Positions 53,398 through 62,045 are shown, numbered from the stretch's first letter. The stretch: 64,000 nt of DNA from Arthrobacter sp. efr-133-TYG-118 (GCF_030209755.1 NZ_JARVRH010000023.1:33530-97529); one strand, 5' to 3'. Program-made: numbers and translations. Notes: generated from the sequence alone by a model not told the origin.

Positions 53398-54309
53398 TTA
53401 GAAGGAGTGTTCCGGGCCGGGGAACTGACCGGACCTGACGTCGTCGGCGTACGCCTTCGCTGCTTCGCCCAGGGTGGTGCGCAGATCCGCATATTGCTTC
53501 ACGAACTTGGCCATCTTGCCGCCGCGCAGTCCGGCCATGTCCTGCCACACCAGAACCTGTCCCGTGGTGGCGTTGCCTGCGCCGATTCCGATTGTCGGGA
53601 CGTCAATGGCTGCGTCGACGGCGGCTGCGGTTTCCGCGGGAACCATCTCCATGAGCACACAGAACGCTCCGGCATTTGCGAGGGCAACGGCGTCTTCGAC
53701 CAGGCGCGCGGCGTCATCCCCCCGGCCCTGGACGCGGTAGCCACCCAGGGAGTGTTCGCTCTGGGGAGTGAAGCCGATGTGCGCCATGACGGGTATGCCT
53801 GCCTGGACCATGGCCCGGACAGTGCCCGCATAAAACGCGCCGCCTTCGATTTTGACGGCGTGCGCCAGGCCCTCCTTCAGGAAGCGGACACCTGTTGCCA
53901 CTGCCTGCTCCGGCGACACTTCGTAGCTGCCAAAGGGAAGATCTGCCACTACCAGGGCACGCTTGGCGGATCGGGCCACCGCGCGGCACAAGGGGAGGAG
54001 TTCGTCGACGGTCACAGGGAGGCTGGTTTCGTTGCCGAAGACGTTGTTGGAGGCCGAGTCGCCTATCAGCAGGACCTCGATGCCGGCCTGGTCGAAGATT
54101 TCAGCGGTGTATTGCTCGTAGGCAGTCAACATTGCAAAGCGCTCACCCTTGGCCTTGGCCTGTTGGAGGTGATGGGTGCGGATCCTGGCTGCGGGCTTCG
54201 GCGTTGAAGCATCCGCTGAAGCCCCGGAACCTGCAGTGGCAGGTCCGGTTCCGTAAGGCGCAGGAACTTCGGCGGGCATGCTGGAATCGGAACTGTTGCT
54301 TGGGGCCAT
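53398..54309 (-). CDS. panB: 3-methyl-2-oxobutanoate hydroxymethyltransferase
   Basis: This 303-residue enzyme makes ketopantoate for pantothenate and coenzyme A. Marks: MLTAYEQYTAEIFDQAG, GDSASNNVFGNE, VVADLPFGSYEVSP, MAHIGFTPQSEH and IGIGAGNATTGQVLVWQD. The N-terminal 45 residues are Ser/Pro/Ala rich and not part of the fold. ATG 54309 is preceded at six bases by TACGCT. panC is not visible. Confidence 0.93.
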   Translation of the reverse strand: MAPSNSSDSSMPAEVPAPYGTGPATAGSGASADASTPKPAARIRTHHLQQAKAKGERFAMLTAYEQYTAEIFDQAGIEVLLIGDSASNNVFGNETSLPVTVDELLPLCRAVARSAKRALVVADLPFGSYEVSPEQAVATGVRFLKEGLAHAVKIEGGAFYAGTVRAMVQAGIPVMAHIGFTPQSEHSLGGYRVQGRGDDAARLVEDAVALANAGAFCVLMEMVPAETAAAVDAAIDVPTIGIGAGNATTGQVLVWQDMAGLRGGKMAKFVKQYADLRTTLGEAAKAYADDVRSGQFPGPEHSF

Positions 54310-54315
54310 GAATAG

Positions 54316-54321
54316 AGCGTA
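54316..54321 (-). promoter_or_regulatory. -10 element TACGCT of panB, leaderless spacing
   Basis: On the minus strand TACGCT is followed by CTATTC and the ATG at 54309. Confidence 0.55.
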
Positions 54322-54499
54322 TGCGGTACCGGCCGTCCTAGCCACCGGCGCATGGGGAGCCTCACATTTGTAAACGCTGTGTTACGCGAACTGGGGGTGC
54401 AGCCATTCCGGGCCAATGCTTAGTAGAGTGAATGCTGAGTTGTCGTCGGCTTCGAACCCCGAACCCGCGGCATGGACGTTGACCCGGAAATGAGGCCCC

Positions 54500-55840
54500 A
54501 TGGACCGCCAGCAAGAGTTCGTTCTGCGGACTATCGAAGAGCGTGACGTGCGCTTCGTACGCTTGTGGTTTACCGACGTCGTCGGTTCCCTGAAATCGGT
54601 GGCACTTGCGCCGGCAGAAGTGGAGGGCGCCTTCGAGGAGGGCCTGGGTTTCGACGGCTCGGCGATCGAGGGCCTCGCCAGGGTTTTCGAATCCGACATG
54701 CTGGCCCAGCCGGACCCCTCCACGTTCCAGATCCTTCCGTGGCGTGGTGAAACCGAGCAGACCTCCAGGATGTTCTGCGACATCCTGACCCCCGACGGCG
54801 AGCCGTCGGCTGCCGATCCCCGGAACGTGCTCAAGCGCACCCTCGCCAAGGCGGCGGACATGGGCTTCACGTGCTACACGCATCCTGAGATCGAGTTCTA
54901 CCTCCTCAAGTCCCAGGACCTCGACGCCAACGGCGTTCCTGTTCCCGTTGACGAGGGCGGCTATTTCGACCACGTGCCCGGCGGTGTGGCACAGGACTTC
55001 CGCCGCACGGCCGTCACCATGCTTGAATCCGTGGGCATCTCCGTGGAGTTCAGCCACCACGAGGGCGGACCCGGCCAGAACGAGATCGATCTCCGGTACG
55101 CGGATGCCCTCCAGACGGCGGACAACATCATGACCTTCCGCACGGTCATCAAGGAAGTGGCCCTGCAGCAGGGTACCTACGCCACGTTCATGCCCAAGCC
55201 GTTCACGGACCACCCGGGTTCAGGCATGCACACGCACTTCTCGCTGTTCGAGGGCGACACCAATGCCTTCTACGAGGCCGGCGCCGAATTCCAGTTGTCC
55301 AAGACCGCGCGCCAGTTCATCGCCGGTATCCTGCGCCACGCGCCGGAATTCACTGCCGTCACCAACCAGTTCGTCAATTCGTACAAGCGTCTCTGGGGCG
55401 GAGGCGAAGCGCCGAGCTACCTGAGTTGGGGCCACAACAACCGTTCCGCCCTGGTTCGTGTGCCGCTCTACAAGCCCGGCAAGGGCCAGTCCGCACGGAT
55501 CGAATACCGCGGGATTGACTCCGCCACCAACCCGTACCTCGCCTACGCCGTGTTGCTGGGTGCCGGGCTCAAGGGCATCGAGGAAGGCTACGACCTTCCG
55601 GCTGCGGCGGAAGACGACGTTTGGTCGCTAACCTCGGCCGAGCGCAAGGCGATGGGGCACACGCCGCTGCCGGCCAGCCTCCACGATGCCATCCGCGCCA
55701 TGGAGGATTCGGAACTCGTCGCGGACATCCTCGGCGAACAGGTCTTTGACCACTTCCTGCGCAACAAGCGTGCGGAATGGCAGGATTACCGGCTCCAGGT
55801 CACGCCCTACGAGCTCAAGCGCAATCTCGGCATTCTCTAG
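54500..55840 (+). CDS. glnA2: Type I glutamine synthetase, GlnA2 type
   Basis: This 446-residue enzyme makes glutamine from glutamate, ammonia and ATP. Marks: GFDGSAIEGLA, HPEIEFYLL, the ATP-site GSGMHTHFSLFEG, and NRSALVRVP. It is shorter than GlnA1 and lacks the adenylylation motif NLYDLP/DLYELP; the equivalent place reads EGYDLPAAAEDD. It therefore belongs to the non-adenylylated GSI-alpha-like group, matching Rv2222c. glnE follows only three bases later. A divergent 190-base region separates it from panB. Confidence 0.93.
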   Translation: MDRQQEFVLRTIEERDVRFVRLWFTDVVGSLKSVALAPAEVEGAFEEGLGFDGSAIEGLARVFESDMLAQPDPSTFQILPWRGETEQTSRMFCDILTPDGEPSAADPRNVLKRTLAKAADMGFTCYTHPEIEFYLLKSQDLDANGVPVPVDEGGYFDHVPGGVAQDFRRTAVTMLESVGISVEFSHHEGGPGQNEIDLRYADALQTADNIMTFRTVIKEVALQQGTYATFMPKPFTDHPGSGMHTHFSLFEGDTNAFYEAGAEFQLSKTARQFIAGILRHAPEFTAVTNQFVNSYKRLWGGGEAPSYLSWGHNNRSALVRVPLYKPGKGQSARIEYRGIDSATNPYLAYAVLLGAGLKGIEEGYDLPAAAEDDVWSLTSAERKAMGHTPLPASLHDAIRAMEDSELVADILGEQVFDHFLRNKRAEWQDYRLQVTPYELKRNLGIL

Positions 55841-55843
55841 GCT

Positions 55844-58800
55844 GTGAGTGTGAGCCTGGCCCGCCGGCTCATCTCGGCCGGTTTCAGCGATCTTGAAAAG
55901 GGTGAACGGTTCCTTGCCGCGCGTGAACTCGACGGCATCGACCAGGACACGATCTTTGCCGGTCTGCACCTGAGCGCCAACCCGGACACCGCGCTCCAGT
56001 CGCTTGTCCGTTTGATTGAGAAGCATCCCTCGCTCAGGCAGCTCGCGGGGGAGGACCCTGATCGCAGTGAACCGCTTTACCGCTTGCTGGGGGCATCCGA
56101 GGCCTTGGGGGAGTTCCTGATCAGGCATCCGGAACATCTGGACGTCTTCGATGTCCGCGTCAGCCCGGAGCCCTTGTCCGCCGACGCCGGTGAGTTGCGG
56201 ACGAAGCTGCTCCGATCGGTCAAGGCAGACCCCAATTCTCCCCGGCCCGTTGCGGCGATGACGGGAGCCAGAGCCTACACCGCTCTGCGGACGGCTTACC
56301 GGCGCGGGCTGACCGAACTGGCCATCAAGGACCTCTGCGCCGCCAGTCCCCAGGACTTCATGCCCGCGGTCGGCGCCGAACTGGCCGACCTCGCCGGTGC
56401 GGCGATAGAGGCGGCCCTCGCGGTTGCCAGGGCAGAAGCAGCGGCGACTTTCGATCCCGCCGATATTGCCGGCGTCGGGCTGGCCGTCATCGGCATGGGC
56501 AAATGCGGTGCCCGTGAGCTCAACTACATTTCCGACGTCGACGTCATCTACGTGATCGAGGCGCCGAACCTGGAGGACGCCGAGGCTGCAACCATCGGCA
56601 CGGCCTTGGCCGCCGGGATCTCCCGTGCCATTTCGTCCACGGGATCCGAACCAGGGTTGTGGGAGGTCGACGCGAACCTCCGGCCGGAGGGGAAATCGGG
56701 TCCCCTTGTCAGGACGTTGCCCTCGCACTTGAGCTACTACGGGAAGTGGGCTGAAAGCTGGGAGTTCCAAGCGCTCCTCAAGGCCCGGACGATCGCAGGG
56801 GACACGGATCTGGGCTCGCGTTACGAGCAGGCCGTCCAACCGCTCGTGTGGGCTTCGGCCGGCCGCGAAGGATTCGTGGAATCGGTGCAGGCGATGCGCC
56901 GCAGGGTGACGAACAACATCGCCCCGGCAGAAGAACAGCGCCAGATCAAACTCGGTCCCGGCGGCCTGCGCGATGTCGAGTTCACGGTGCAGCTCCTGCA
57001 ACTCGTCCACGGAAAGTCCGATGAAACGCTCCGTTGCCGGGATACAACGTCGGCAATATCCGCACTGTCCGCCGGTGGCTACATCGGCCGGGTGGACGCC
57101 GCGGCCTTCGACGCCGCCTACCGCTATCTGCGGGTTCTCGAGCACCGCATCCAGTTGTTCCAGATGCGCCGTACCCACCTGATGCCTACGAGCCAGGAGT
57201 CCTTGCGTTTCCTCGCAAAGGCCGTCCTGGGGCCCTTTTCGACGGGCAGGCCGCATCCGGACGCCTTGATCGAAACCTGGCAGAAGACCAAACGGTCCGT
57301 TCGCGAACTACACGATCGGATCTTCTACCGGCCGCTGCTCAACACGGCCGCGAAGCTGAGCACCGAAGACGCCCGGCTCACTCCGGAAGCCGCCCAAGGC
57401 CGGCTCGCGGCACTCGGTTACCGCGACCCGCAAGGCGCCATGCGCCACATCGAGGCCCTCACGGCGGGGGTCAGCCGCCGCGCCGCCTTGCAGCGGCAAC
57501 TGCTCCCCATCCTTCTCGGCTGGCTCGCCGAAGGTGTAGATCCCGACGCCGGACTGCTCGCCTTCCGCCGCGTCAGCGAAGCCCTCGGAACCACCCATTG
57601 GTATCTCGGGATGCTCCGGGACTCCAAAGCGGCGGCCGAGCGGCTGTGCCACGTGCTCTCCAACTCACGGTTGATCGCGGACCTCCTGGAGGTTTCCCCG
57701 GAATCCGTTGCGTGGCTTGGTGCCGACAAGGAACTTATGCCCCTTAGCTTCGAAGCGCAGTGGCAGGAAATCCAGTCCAAGATGTCACGCCACGCCGATC
57801 CCGCGAACGCGATGCGGCTCATCCGGCTCATCAGGCGCCGGGAAATCCTGCGGATCGCCATTGCAGACAGTTCCGGCCTCCTGGAACAAGACGCGGTGGG
57901 CGCGGCACTGGCCGATGCCGACCGGGCGGCGGTTCTGGGCGCCTTGCACGTCGCCGAGGCTATCGTGGCTACCGAGGGCCCCCTCAAGACGCAAGTGCTG
58001 GTGGTTGCCATGGGCAGGCAAGGCGGACGGGAGATCGGCTACGGCTCTGACGCCGACGTCATGTACGTCCATCGTGCTCTTCCCGGCGCGAGTGAATCCG
58101 AAGCCCAGCAGCAAGCGCTCGCGATCGTGGGGCACATTTCCACGTTGCTGACCCAACCCCTCAAACCGGCCATCCTGGCGGAGCGGGTCCTCAGCGTCGA
58201 CGCCGATCTTCGCCCGGAGGGGAAGAACGGGGCCATGGTCCGTTCCCTCGAGTCATACGCGGAGTATTACCGCCGGTGGTCCCTCATCTGGGAAGCCCAG
58301 GCGCTGTTGCGGGCCCAGCCAATGGCCGGGAACGACGATTTGGCCGCGGAGTTCCTCCGGCTCATCAACCCGATCCGCTACCCGGAATCGCTCGCAGAAA
58401 CAGACGTGCGGGAGATCCGACGCGTCAAGGCACGGGTCGAGTCGGAACGGCTCCCGAGAGGCGCCGATCCGGCCAGGCATGTAAAGCTCGGCAGGGGCGG
58501 ACTCAGCGACGTCGAATGGCTTGTGCAGCTGCTGCAGCTCCAACACGCAGGGAAGCATTCGCAACTCCGGACGCCTTCCACCCTGCAGGCCCTCGACGCC
58601 ATTGAGTCGTTGGGCTTGATCGACAGGAGTGACATCGTGTTGCTACGCGAAGCCTGGCGGCTCGCGAGCCGTATCCGATCGGCGAATGTGATTTGCACCG
58701 GGCGTGCATCCGATCTCCTCCCGGCCTCCCGCAGGGATCTAGAGGCCGTTGCCAGATGGTGTGGTTACGCTCCCGGGCAAGCCGCGGTGTTCGAGGAAGA

Positions 58801-58861
58801 TTATCTGCGCCTGAGCCGGCGGACCCGGGCCGTGTTTGAGAAGGACTTCTACGGCCAGTGA
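55844..58861 (+). CDS. glnE: Bifunctional glutamine synthetase adenylyltransferase/adenylyl-removing enzyme
   Basis: This 1005-residue enzyme controls glutamine synthetase by attaching or removing AMP. Two nucleotidyltransferase domains are visible: GMGKCGARELNYISDVDVIY (about residue 220) and AMGRQGGREIGYGSDADVMY (about residue 725). They are adenylyl-removing and adenylyl-transferring, respectively, in the E. coli model. The start is GTG 55844 or 55850. The likely target is GlnA1 at 60.5-61.9 kb, not its operon partner GlnA2. Confidence 0.95.
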   Translation: MSVSLARRLISAGFSDLEKGERFLAARELDGIDQDTIFAGLHLSANPDTALQSLVRLIEKHPSLRQLAGEDPDRSEPLYRLLGASEALGEFLIRHPEHLDVFDVRVSPEPLSADAGELRTKLLRSVKADPNSPRPVAAMTGARAYTALRTAYRRGLTELAIKDLCAASPQDFMPAVGAELADLAGAAIEAALAVARAEAAATFDPADIAGVGLAVIGMGKCGARELNYISDVDVIYVIEAPNLEDAEAATIGTALAAGISRAISSTGSEPGLWEVDANLRPEGKSGPLVRTLPSHLSYYGKWAESWEFQALLKARTIAGDTDLGSRYEQAVQPLVWASAGREGFVESVQAMRRRVTNNIAPAEEQRQIKLGPGGLRDVEFTVQLLQLVHGKSDETLRCRDTTSAISALSAGGYIGRVDAAAFDAAYRYLRVLEHRIQLFQMRRTHLMPTSQESLRFLAKAVLGPFSTGRPHPDALIETWQKTKRSVRELHDRIFYRPLLNTAAKLSTEDARLTPEAAQGRLAALGYRDPQGAMRHIEALTAGVSRRAALQRQLLPILLGWLAEGVDPDAGLLAFRRVSEALGTTHWYLGMLRDSKAAAERLCHVLSNSRLIADLLEVSPESVAWLGADKELMPLSFEAQWQEIQSKMSRHADPANAMRLIRLIRRREILRIAIADSSGLLEQDAVGAALADADRAAVLGALHVAEAIVATEGPLKTQVLVVAMGRQGGREIGYGSDADVMYVHRALPGASESEAQQQALAIVGHISTLLTQPLKPAILAERVLSVDADLRPEGKNGAMVRSLESYAEYYRRWSLIWEAQALLRAQPMAGNDDLAAEFLRLINPIRYPESLAETDVREIRRVKARVESERLPRGADPARHVKLGRGGLSDVEWLVQLLQLQHAGKHSQLRTPSTLQALDAIESLGLIDRSDIVLLREAWRLASRIRSANVICTGRASDLLPASRRDLEAVARWCGYAPGQAAVFEEDYLRLSRRTRAVFEKDFYGQ

Positions 58862-58899
58862 GCTCCCGCTCCAGCCGTCCCGCGGAGTGCGGAGGCGGC

Positions 58900-58905
58900 T
58901 AAGCT
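58900..58905 (+). promoter_or_regulatory. -10 element TAAGCT of the GNAT gene, leaderless spacing
   Basis: TAAGCT ends six bases before ATG 58912. Confidence 0.55.
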
Positions 58906-58911
58906 CGAAGG

Positions 58912-59433
58912 ATGCTGGAAACCGTGTGGCTCATTCCCTTGAAGGATCTCGACGACGATGCCCGCGCCATTAAGCTCGGCGACGTCGCGGCCATGGAAGT
59001 GGCCGCGGGGCAGGAAGACTTCGTCGGGGATCCGTTCAAGATGATGCTCATGGGTCTCGAAGACGAAAGCCGCCTGCCGTACGTGATCGAAGCGGCCGGT
59101 GCCGCCGTCGGAGTCTTCACCTTGCAGGCGGGCGCCGCGACCTTGGCGGGATGGCCCGACGACGATTCCGCGTGGCTCTTGCGCGGGTTCCTGATCGACC
59201 GAACGAGCCAGGGGAGGGGCCTGGGCTCCCTGTCAGCTGTAGCTGCGGCCCGGGAAGCGCAGAAGCTGACAGCGAGGCTGGGCGGCGGGCAGGACGGCGT
59301 CGTACTTTCGGTTAACGAACGCAATCCCGCCGCCCAGGCTGCGTACGCAAAAGCGGGTTTTCTCCAGAGGGGCAGGTACCTGGGTGGTTCCTCCGGTCCG
59401 CAATGGACGATGTACCGGAGGTTCGGCGGCTAG
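58912..59433 (+). CDS. GNAT-family N-acetyltransferase
   Basis: This 173-residue protein has the acetyl-CoA motif LIDRTSQGRGLGSLS (QGRGLG) and the C-terminal NERNPAAQAAYAKAGFLQRG typical of GNAT enzymes. The substrate is not recognisable. Position after glnE and before a small protein on the other strand gives no hint. Confidence 0.85.
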   Translation: MLETVWLIPLKDLDDDARAIKLGDVAAMEVAAGQEDFVGDPFKMMLMGLEDESRLPYVIEAAGAAVGVFTLQAGAATLAGWPDDDSAWLLRGFLIDRTSQGRGLGSLSAVAAAREAQKLTARLGGGQDGVVLSVNERNPAAQAAYAKAGFLQRGRYLGGSSGPQWTMYRRFGG

Positions 59434-59440
59434 GCCGTAT

Positions 59441-59701
59441 CTAGGACTCGACGAGCGTCAGGATTGTTTCCGGGCGCACGCCGTCGAATTTCATCGCGTC
59501 GGCCGCAACTTCGGACTCCATCATTCGCTGGAATGTTTCCATGTCCGGGACTTCGACGATCAGGCCAACACGGTTGGTTTTTGCCGGGTCTGCGAACGTT
59601 CGAACCGTAATGCCCATGGGTCCGAAGATTTCTTCCCGTTTTGGTGAGCTGAGCCAGTGCTCAACGTCGTCGACCTCATGGAAGATCATCAAGGTTGTCA
59701 T
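59441..59701 (-). CDS. Small hypothetical protein, ferredoxin-like fold
   Basis: This 86-residue protein (MTTLMIFHEVDDVEHWL to LTLVES) contains NRVGLIVEVPDMETFQRMM and looks like a small antiparallel alpha/beta barrel-type protein. Such proteins are often annotated as cyclase- or antibiotic-monooxygenase-like, but I cannot assign a function. GGAGG lies seven bases before the ATG. The convergent GNAT stop is seven bases away. Confidence 0.75.
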   Translation of the reverse strand: MTTLMIFHEVDDVEHWLSSPKREEIFGPMGITVRTFADPAKTNRVGLIVEVPDMETFQRMMESEVAADAMKFDGVRPETILTLVES

Positions 59702-59814
59702 CGTATGCCTCCGCTTTCAGAAGTTGCGTCAGGAGCCGGAAGGGATGAGGACTCGCTCCTAAGCATCCTGATCACGCTGAACGTACCACGGCGTCCACTG
59801 CGGCGACAGAGCAT

Positions 59815-59971
59815 GGACCCTCGCTCACTTATATGGGTGTTTGACCGGACCCTCGCTCACTTGTGTCATCCATCTGGGCAACGCCCCTGCAGTCATGGCT
59901 TCAAGGTGGACACGCTCGTTATTTTTTGTGAGCGAGCGTCCCGGGCAGGGCGGCTATATGTGAGCGAGGGT
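59815..59971. repeat. Four-copy CTCGCTCAC intergenic repeat
   Basis: GGACCCTCGCTCACTT occurs twice in direct orientation (59815-59830 and 59847-59862). Two inverted copies follow: GTGAGCGAGCGTCC (59928-59941) and TATATGTGAGCGAGGGT (59955-59971). The outer pair also shares TATA flanks. Within 59702-60102 (401 bases without a supported gene) this is the main structure. It may be an inverted-repeat element that occurs elsewhere in the genome. Confidence 0.6.
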
Positions 59972-60015
59972 TTGGGGGAGGGCCATCGCTGGTGGGTCTT
60001 GGCGGATTGGAATAA

Positions 60016-60027
60016 TAAGCATGCTTA
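60016..60027. promoter_or_regulatory. TAAGCATGCTTA palindrome upstream of small membrane gene
   Basis: A perfect 12-base palindrome inside AATAATAAGCATGCTTAC lies 75 bases before the small membrane gene. It is AT-rich in a GC-rich setting and probably binds a dimeric protein at the promoter; the regulator is unknown. Confidence 0.5.
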
Positions 60028-60102
60028 CAGTAAGGTTGCTGAGGTTTGCACAGCGATAAAGGCAATCATCAGAATGTTTACGACTGAAACGGAAGGTACA
60101 TC

Positions 60103-60267
60103 ATGAATGTCATCCTCGGAATCGTCGCGGTCATCGCGATCCTTTTCTTTATCATTGGCGGAACTGTCAAGGCCCTGGGATTCCTTCTCTGGATCGCCCC
60201 GATACTGATCGTCTTGGCGATTATCGTCTTCCTCTTCAGGTTGATTAGCGGGCGCCGGCGGGTGTAG
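60103..60267 (+). CDS. Small membrane protein, 54 residues
   Basis: ATG 60103 follows GGAAGG by six bases. The protein (MNVILGIVAVIAILFFIIGG, ending RLISGRRRV) has two hydrophobic helices (about 3-20 and 25-46) and a basic tail, so the C-terminus is probably cytoplasmic. I cannot assign a function. Such tiny two-helix proteins are common among actinobacterial stress-response genes. Two hairpins follow. Confidence 0.75.
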   Translation: MNVILGIVAVIAILFFIIGGTVKALGFLLWIAPILIVLAIIVFLFRLISGRRRV

Positions 60268-60282
60268 GAAAATTGGGGGTCC

Positions 60283-60302
60283 GGCCCCGGCGATCCGGGG
60301 CC
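60283..60302 (+). terminator. First hairpin after the small membrane gene
   Basis: GGCCCCGG and CCGGGGCC pair around loop CGAT; the sequence then runs TTTGC. It stands just before a second, stronger terminator. Confidence 0.5.
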
Positions 60303-60307
60303 TTTGC

Positions 60308-60349
60308 AAAAGGACGGCTGTGTCTTAGCGGACACAGCCGTCCTTTTTT
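60308..60349 (+). terminator. Strong intrinsic terminator after the small membrane gene
   Basis: A perfect 17-bp stem (60308-60324 with 60331-60347), loop TTAGCG, and a run of six T (60344-60349). Confidence 0.88.
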
Positions 60350-60390
60350 GTGGGCTTGCGCCCGTCGGCCCTATTCGCGTCTGTGGACGT

Positions 60391-60433
60391 TAAAGGAAAA
60401 GGGCCACAGTTCACAAAATGAACTGCGGCCCTT
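60391..60433 (-). terminator. Terminator of glnA1
   Basis: A 15-bp stem (60399-60413 with 60419-60433) with one mismatch and loop CAAAA. On the minus strand it is followed by TTTTCCTTT. The glnA1 stop codon is 22 bases away. Confidence 0.8.
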
Positions 60434-60454
60434 CATCTGCCTCTTGCGGTGTTA

Positions 60455-61879
60455 CTAGACGCCGTAGTAGAGCTCGAACTCGTACGGGTTCGGGCGCAGC
60501 GACAGCGGACGGATCTCGTTCTCGTACTTGTACTCGATCCAGGTGTCGATCAGGTCCTGGGTGAAGACGCCGCCGGCCTGCAGGAACTCGTTGTCCTCGC
60601 GCAGGGCCTCGAGTGCTTCCTCAAGCGAGCCCGGAGCCTTGGGGATGTCCTTGGCTTCCTCGGCGGGCAGTTCGTACAGGTCCTTGTCGATCGGAGCCGG
60701 GGGCTCGATGCGGTTGCGGATGCCGTCGATACCGGCCATGAGCTGGGCGGAGAACGCCAGGTACGGGTTGGACGCGGCGTCCGGAGCGCGGAACTCGATG
60801 CGCTTGGCCTTCGGGTTGGAGCCCGTGATCGGGATGCGGATGCCGGCGGAGCGGTTGCCCTGCGAGTAGACCATGTTGACCGGGGCTTCGAAGCCCTTGA
60901 CCAGTCGGCGGTAGGAGTTGACCGTCGGGTTGGTGAAGGCGAGCACGGCAGAGGAGTGCTTCAGCAAGCCGCCGATGTACCAGCGTGCGGTGTCGGAGAG
61001 GCCGGCGTAGCCCTTCTCGTCGTAGAACAGCGGGTCACCGTTGCTCCAGAGGGACTGGTGGCAGTGCATACCCGAGCCGTTGTCACCGAAAATCGGCTTC
61101 GGCATGAAGGTTACGGACTTGCCGTACTCCCACGCGGTGTTTTTGATGACGTACTTGAACTTCTGCAGGTCGTCGGCAGCGTGCACCAGCGTGGTGAACT
61201 TGTAGTTGATCTCAGCCTGGCCTGCGGCGCCGACTTCGTGGTGCGAGCGTTCGACTTCAAGGCCTGCTTCGTCCAGGGCGAGGCACATAGCGTCGCGGAG
61301 GTCGGCCTGGTGGTCAACCGGGGATACCGGGAAGTAGCCGCCCTTGAAGGGGGTCTTGTAACCGAGGTTTCCGCCTTCTTCTTCGCGGCTCGTGTTCCAC
61401 GGGGCTTCAATCGAGTCGACCTTGTAGAAGGAACCCTGCGGGGAGGATTCGAACTGGACGTTGTCGAAGACGTAGAACTCGGCTTCGGGAGCAAAGAATG
61501 CCGTGTCCGCAATGCCAGTGGAGGCCAGGTAAGCTTCGGCCTTTTCGGCAACGCCGCGCGGGTCGCGGTGGTAGGGGTCACCCGTGCGGGGGTTCACGAT
61601 GGAGAAGTTCAGTGCGAGGGTCTTCTCGATGCGGAAGGCGTCGATGAAGGCCGTGGTGACGTCCGGGATGAGCTGCATGTCGGACTCGGCGATGCCCTGG
61701 AAACCGCGGATGGAAGATCCGTCAAAGAGCTGGCCGTTGACAAAAAAGTCAGCGTCAACGCTCTTGGCCGGCACATTGAAGTGCTGCTGGACGCCCGGAA
61801 GATCGGTGAAGCGGATATCGACGAATTTAACGTCTTCGTCTTTGATGAACTTGAGGACTTCGTCCGCAGTCTTGAACAT
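60455..61879 (-). CDS. glnA: Glutamine synthetase type I, GlnA1
   Basis: This 474-residue enzyme is the main ammonia-assimilating glutamine synthetase (dodecamer). Marks: FDGSSIRGFQGIAESDMQL, APEAEFYVFDN, GSGMHCHQSLW and NRSAGIRIPITGS. The adenylylation site is Y402 in DKDLYELPAEEAKD, so GlnE can control it. AGGAG precedes the ATG. A full four-element GlnR-type operator lies 129 bases upstream. Confidence 0.97.
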   Translation of the reverse strand: MFKTADEVLKFIKDEDVKFVDIRFTDLPGVQQHFNVPAKSVDADFFVNGQLFDGSSIRGFQGIAESDMQLIPDVTTAFIDAFRIEKTLALNFSIVNPRTGDPYHRDPRGVAEKAEAYLASTGIADTAFFAPEAEFYVFDNVQFESSPQGSFYKVDSIEAPWNTSREEEGGNLGYKTPFKGGYFPVSPVDHQADLRDAMCLALDEAGLEVERSHHEVGAAGQAEINYKFTTLVHAADDLQKFKYVIKNTAWEYGKSVTFMPKPIFGDNGSGMHCHQSLWSNGDPLFYDEKGYAGLSDTARWYIGGLLKHSSAVLAFTNPTVNSYRRLVKGFEAPVNMVYSQGNRSAGIRIPITGSNPKAKRIEFRAPDAASNPYLAFSAQLMAGIDGIRNRIEPPAPIDKDLYELPAEEAKDIPKAPGSLEEALEALREDNEFLQAGGVFTQDLIDTWIEYKYENEIRPLSLRPNPYEFELYYGV

Positions 61880-62007
61880 CTATGCTCCTAACGCATAACA
61901 GGTAACAGGCCCTCGGGCCGTCTGGTCCAGCGCAAACCGAAAGCAGGGAAACAAAAAAGTATCCCTGATTCGGCGGCTAGCAACTTCTCCAACCATAGGG
62001 AAATGGG

Positions 62008-62045
62008 ATTTCCCCGGAGTGTCAGTATTGTTTCGGGCAGGTTAC
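62008..62045 (-). promoter_or_regulatory. GlnR-type operator upstream of glnA1
   Basis: Read on the minus strand toward glnA1: GTAAC-N6-GAAAC-N6-GACAC-N6-GAAAT (62045-62041, 62034-62030, 62023-62019, 62012-62008). The actinobacterial GlnR box is GTnAC-N6-GAAAC-N6-GTnAC-N6-GAAAC. The first pair is perfect, the second has one mismatch per element, and all spacings are exact. In the 318-base glnA1-RDD intergenic region (61880-62197) this is the clearest signal. Confidence 0.72.

Noticed and set aside
54369..54400. GlnR box before glnA2
   Set aside because: GTAAC-N6-TTTAC is present on the minus strand but the second element matches GAAAC at only two of five bases and no further pair follows.
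59657..60106. A 149-residue frame across the four-copy repeat
   Set aside because: It overlaps the small gene at 59441-59701, has no ribosome binding site, and most of it is the inverted repeat sequence.
60449..61891. A 480-residue plus-strand frame opposite glnA1
   Set aside because: It is a mirror frame of glnA1, which is unmistakable on the minus strand.
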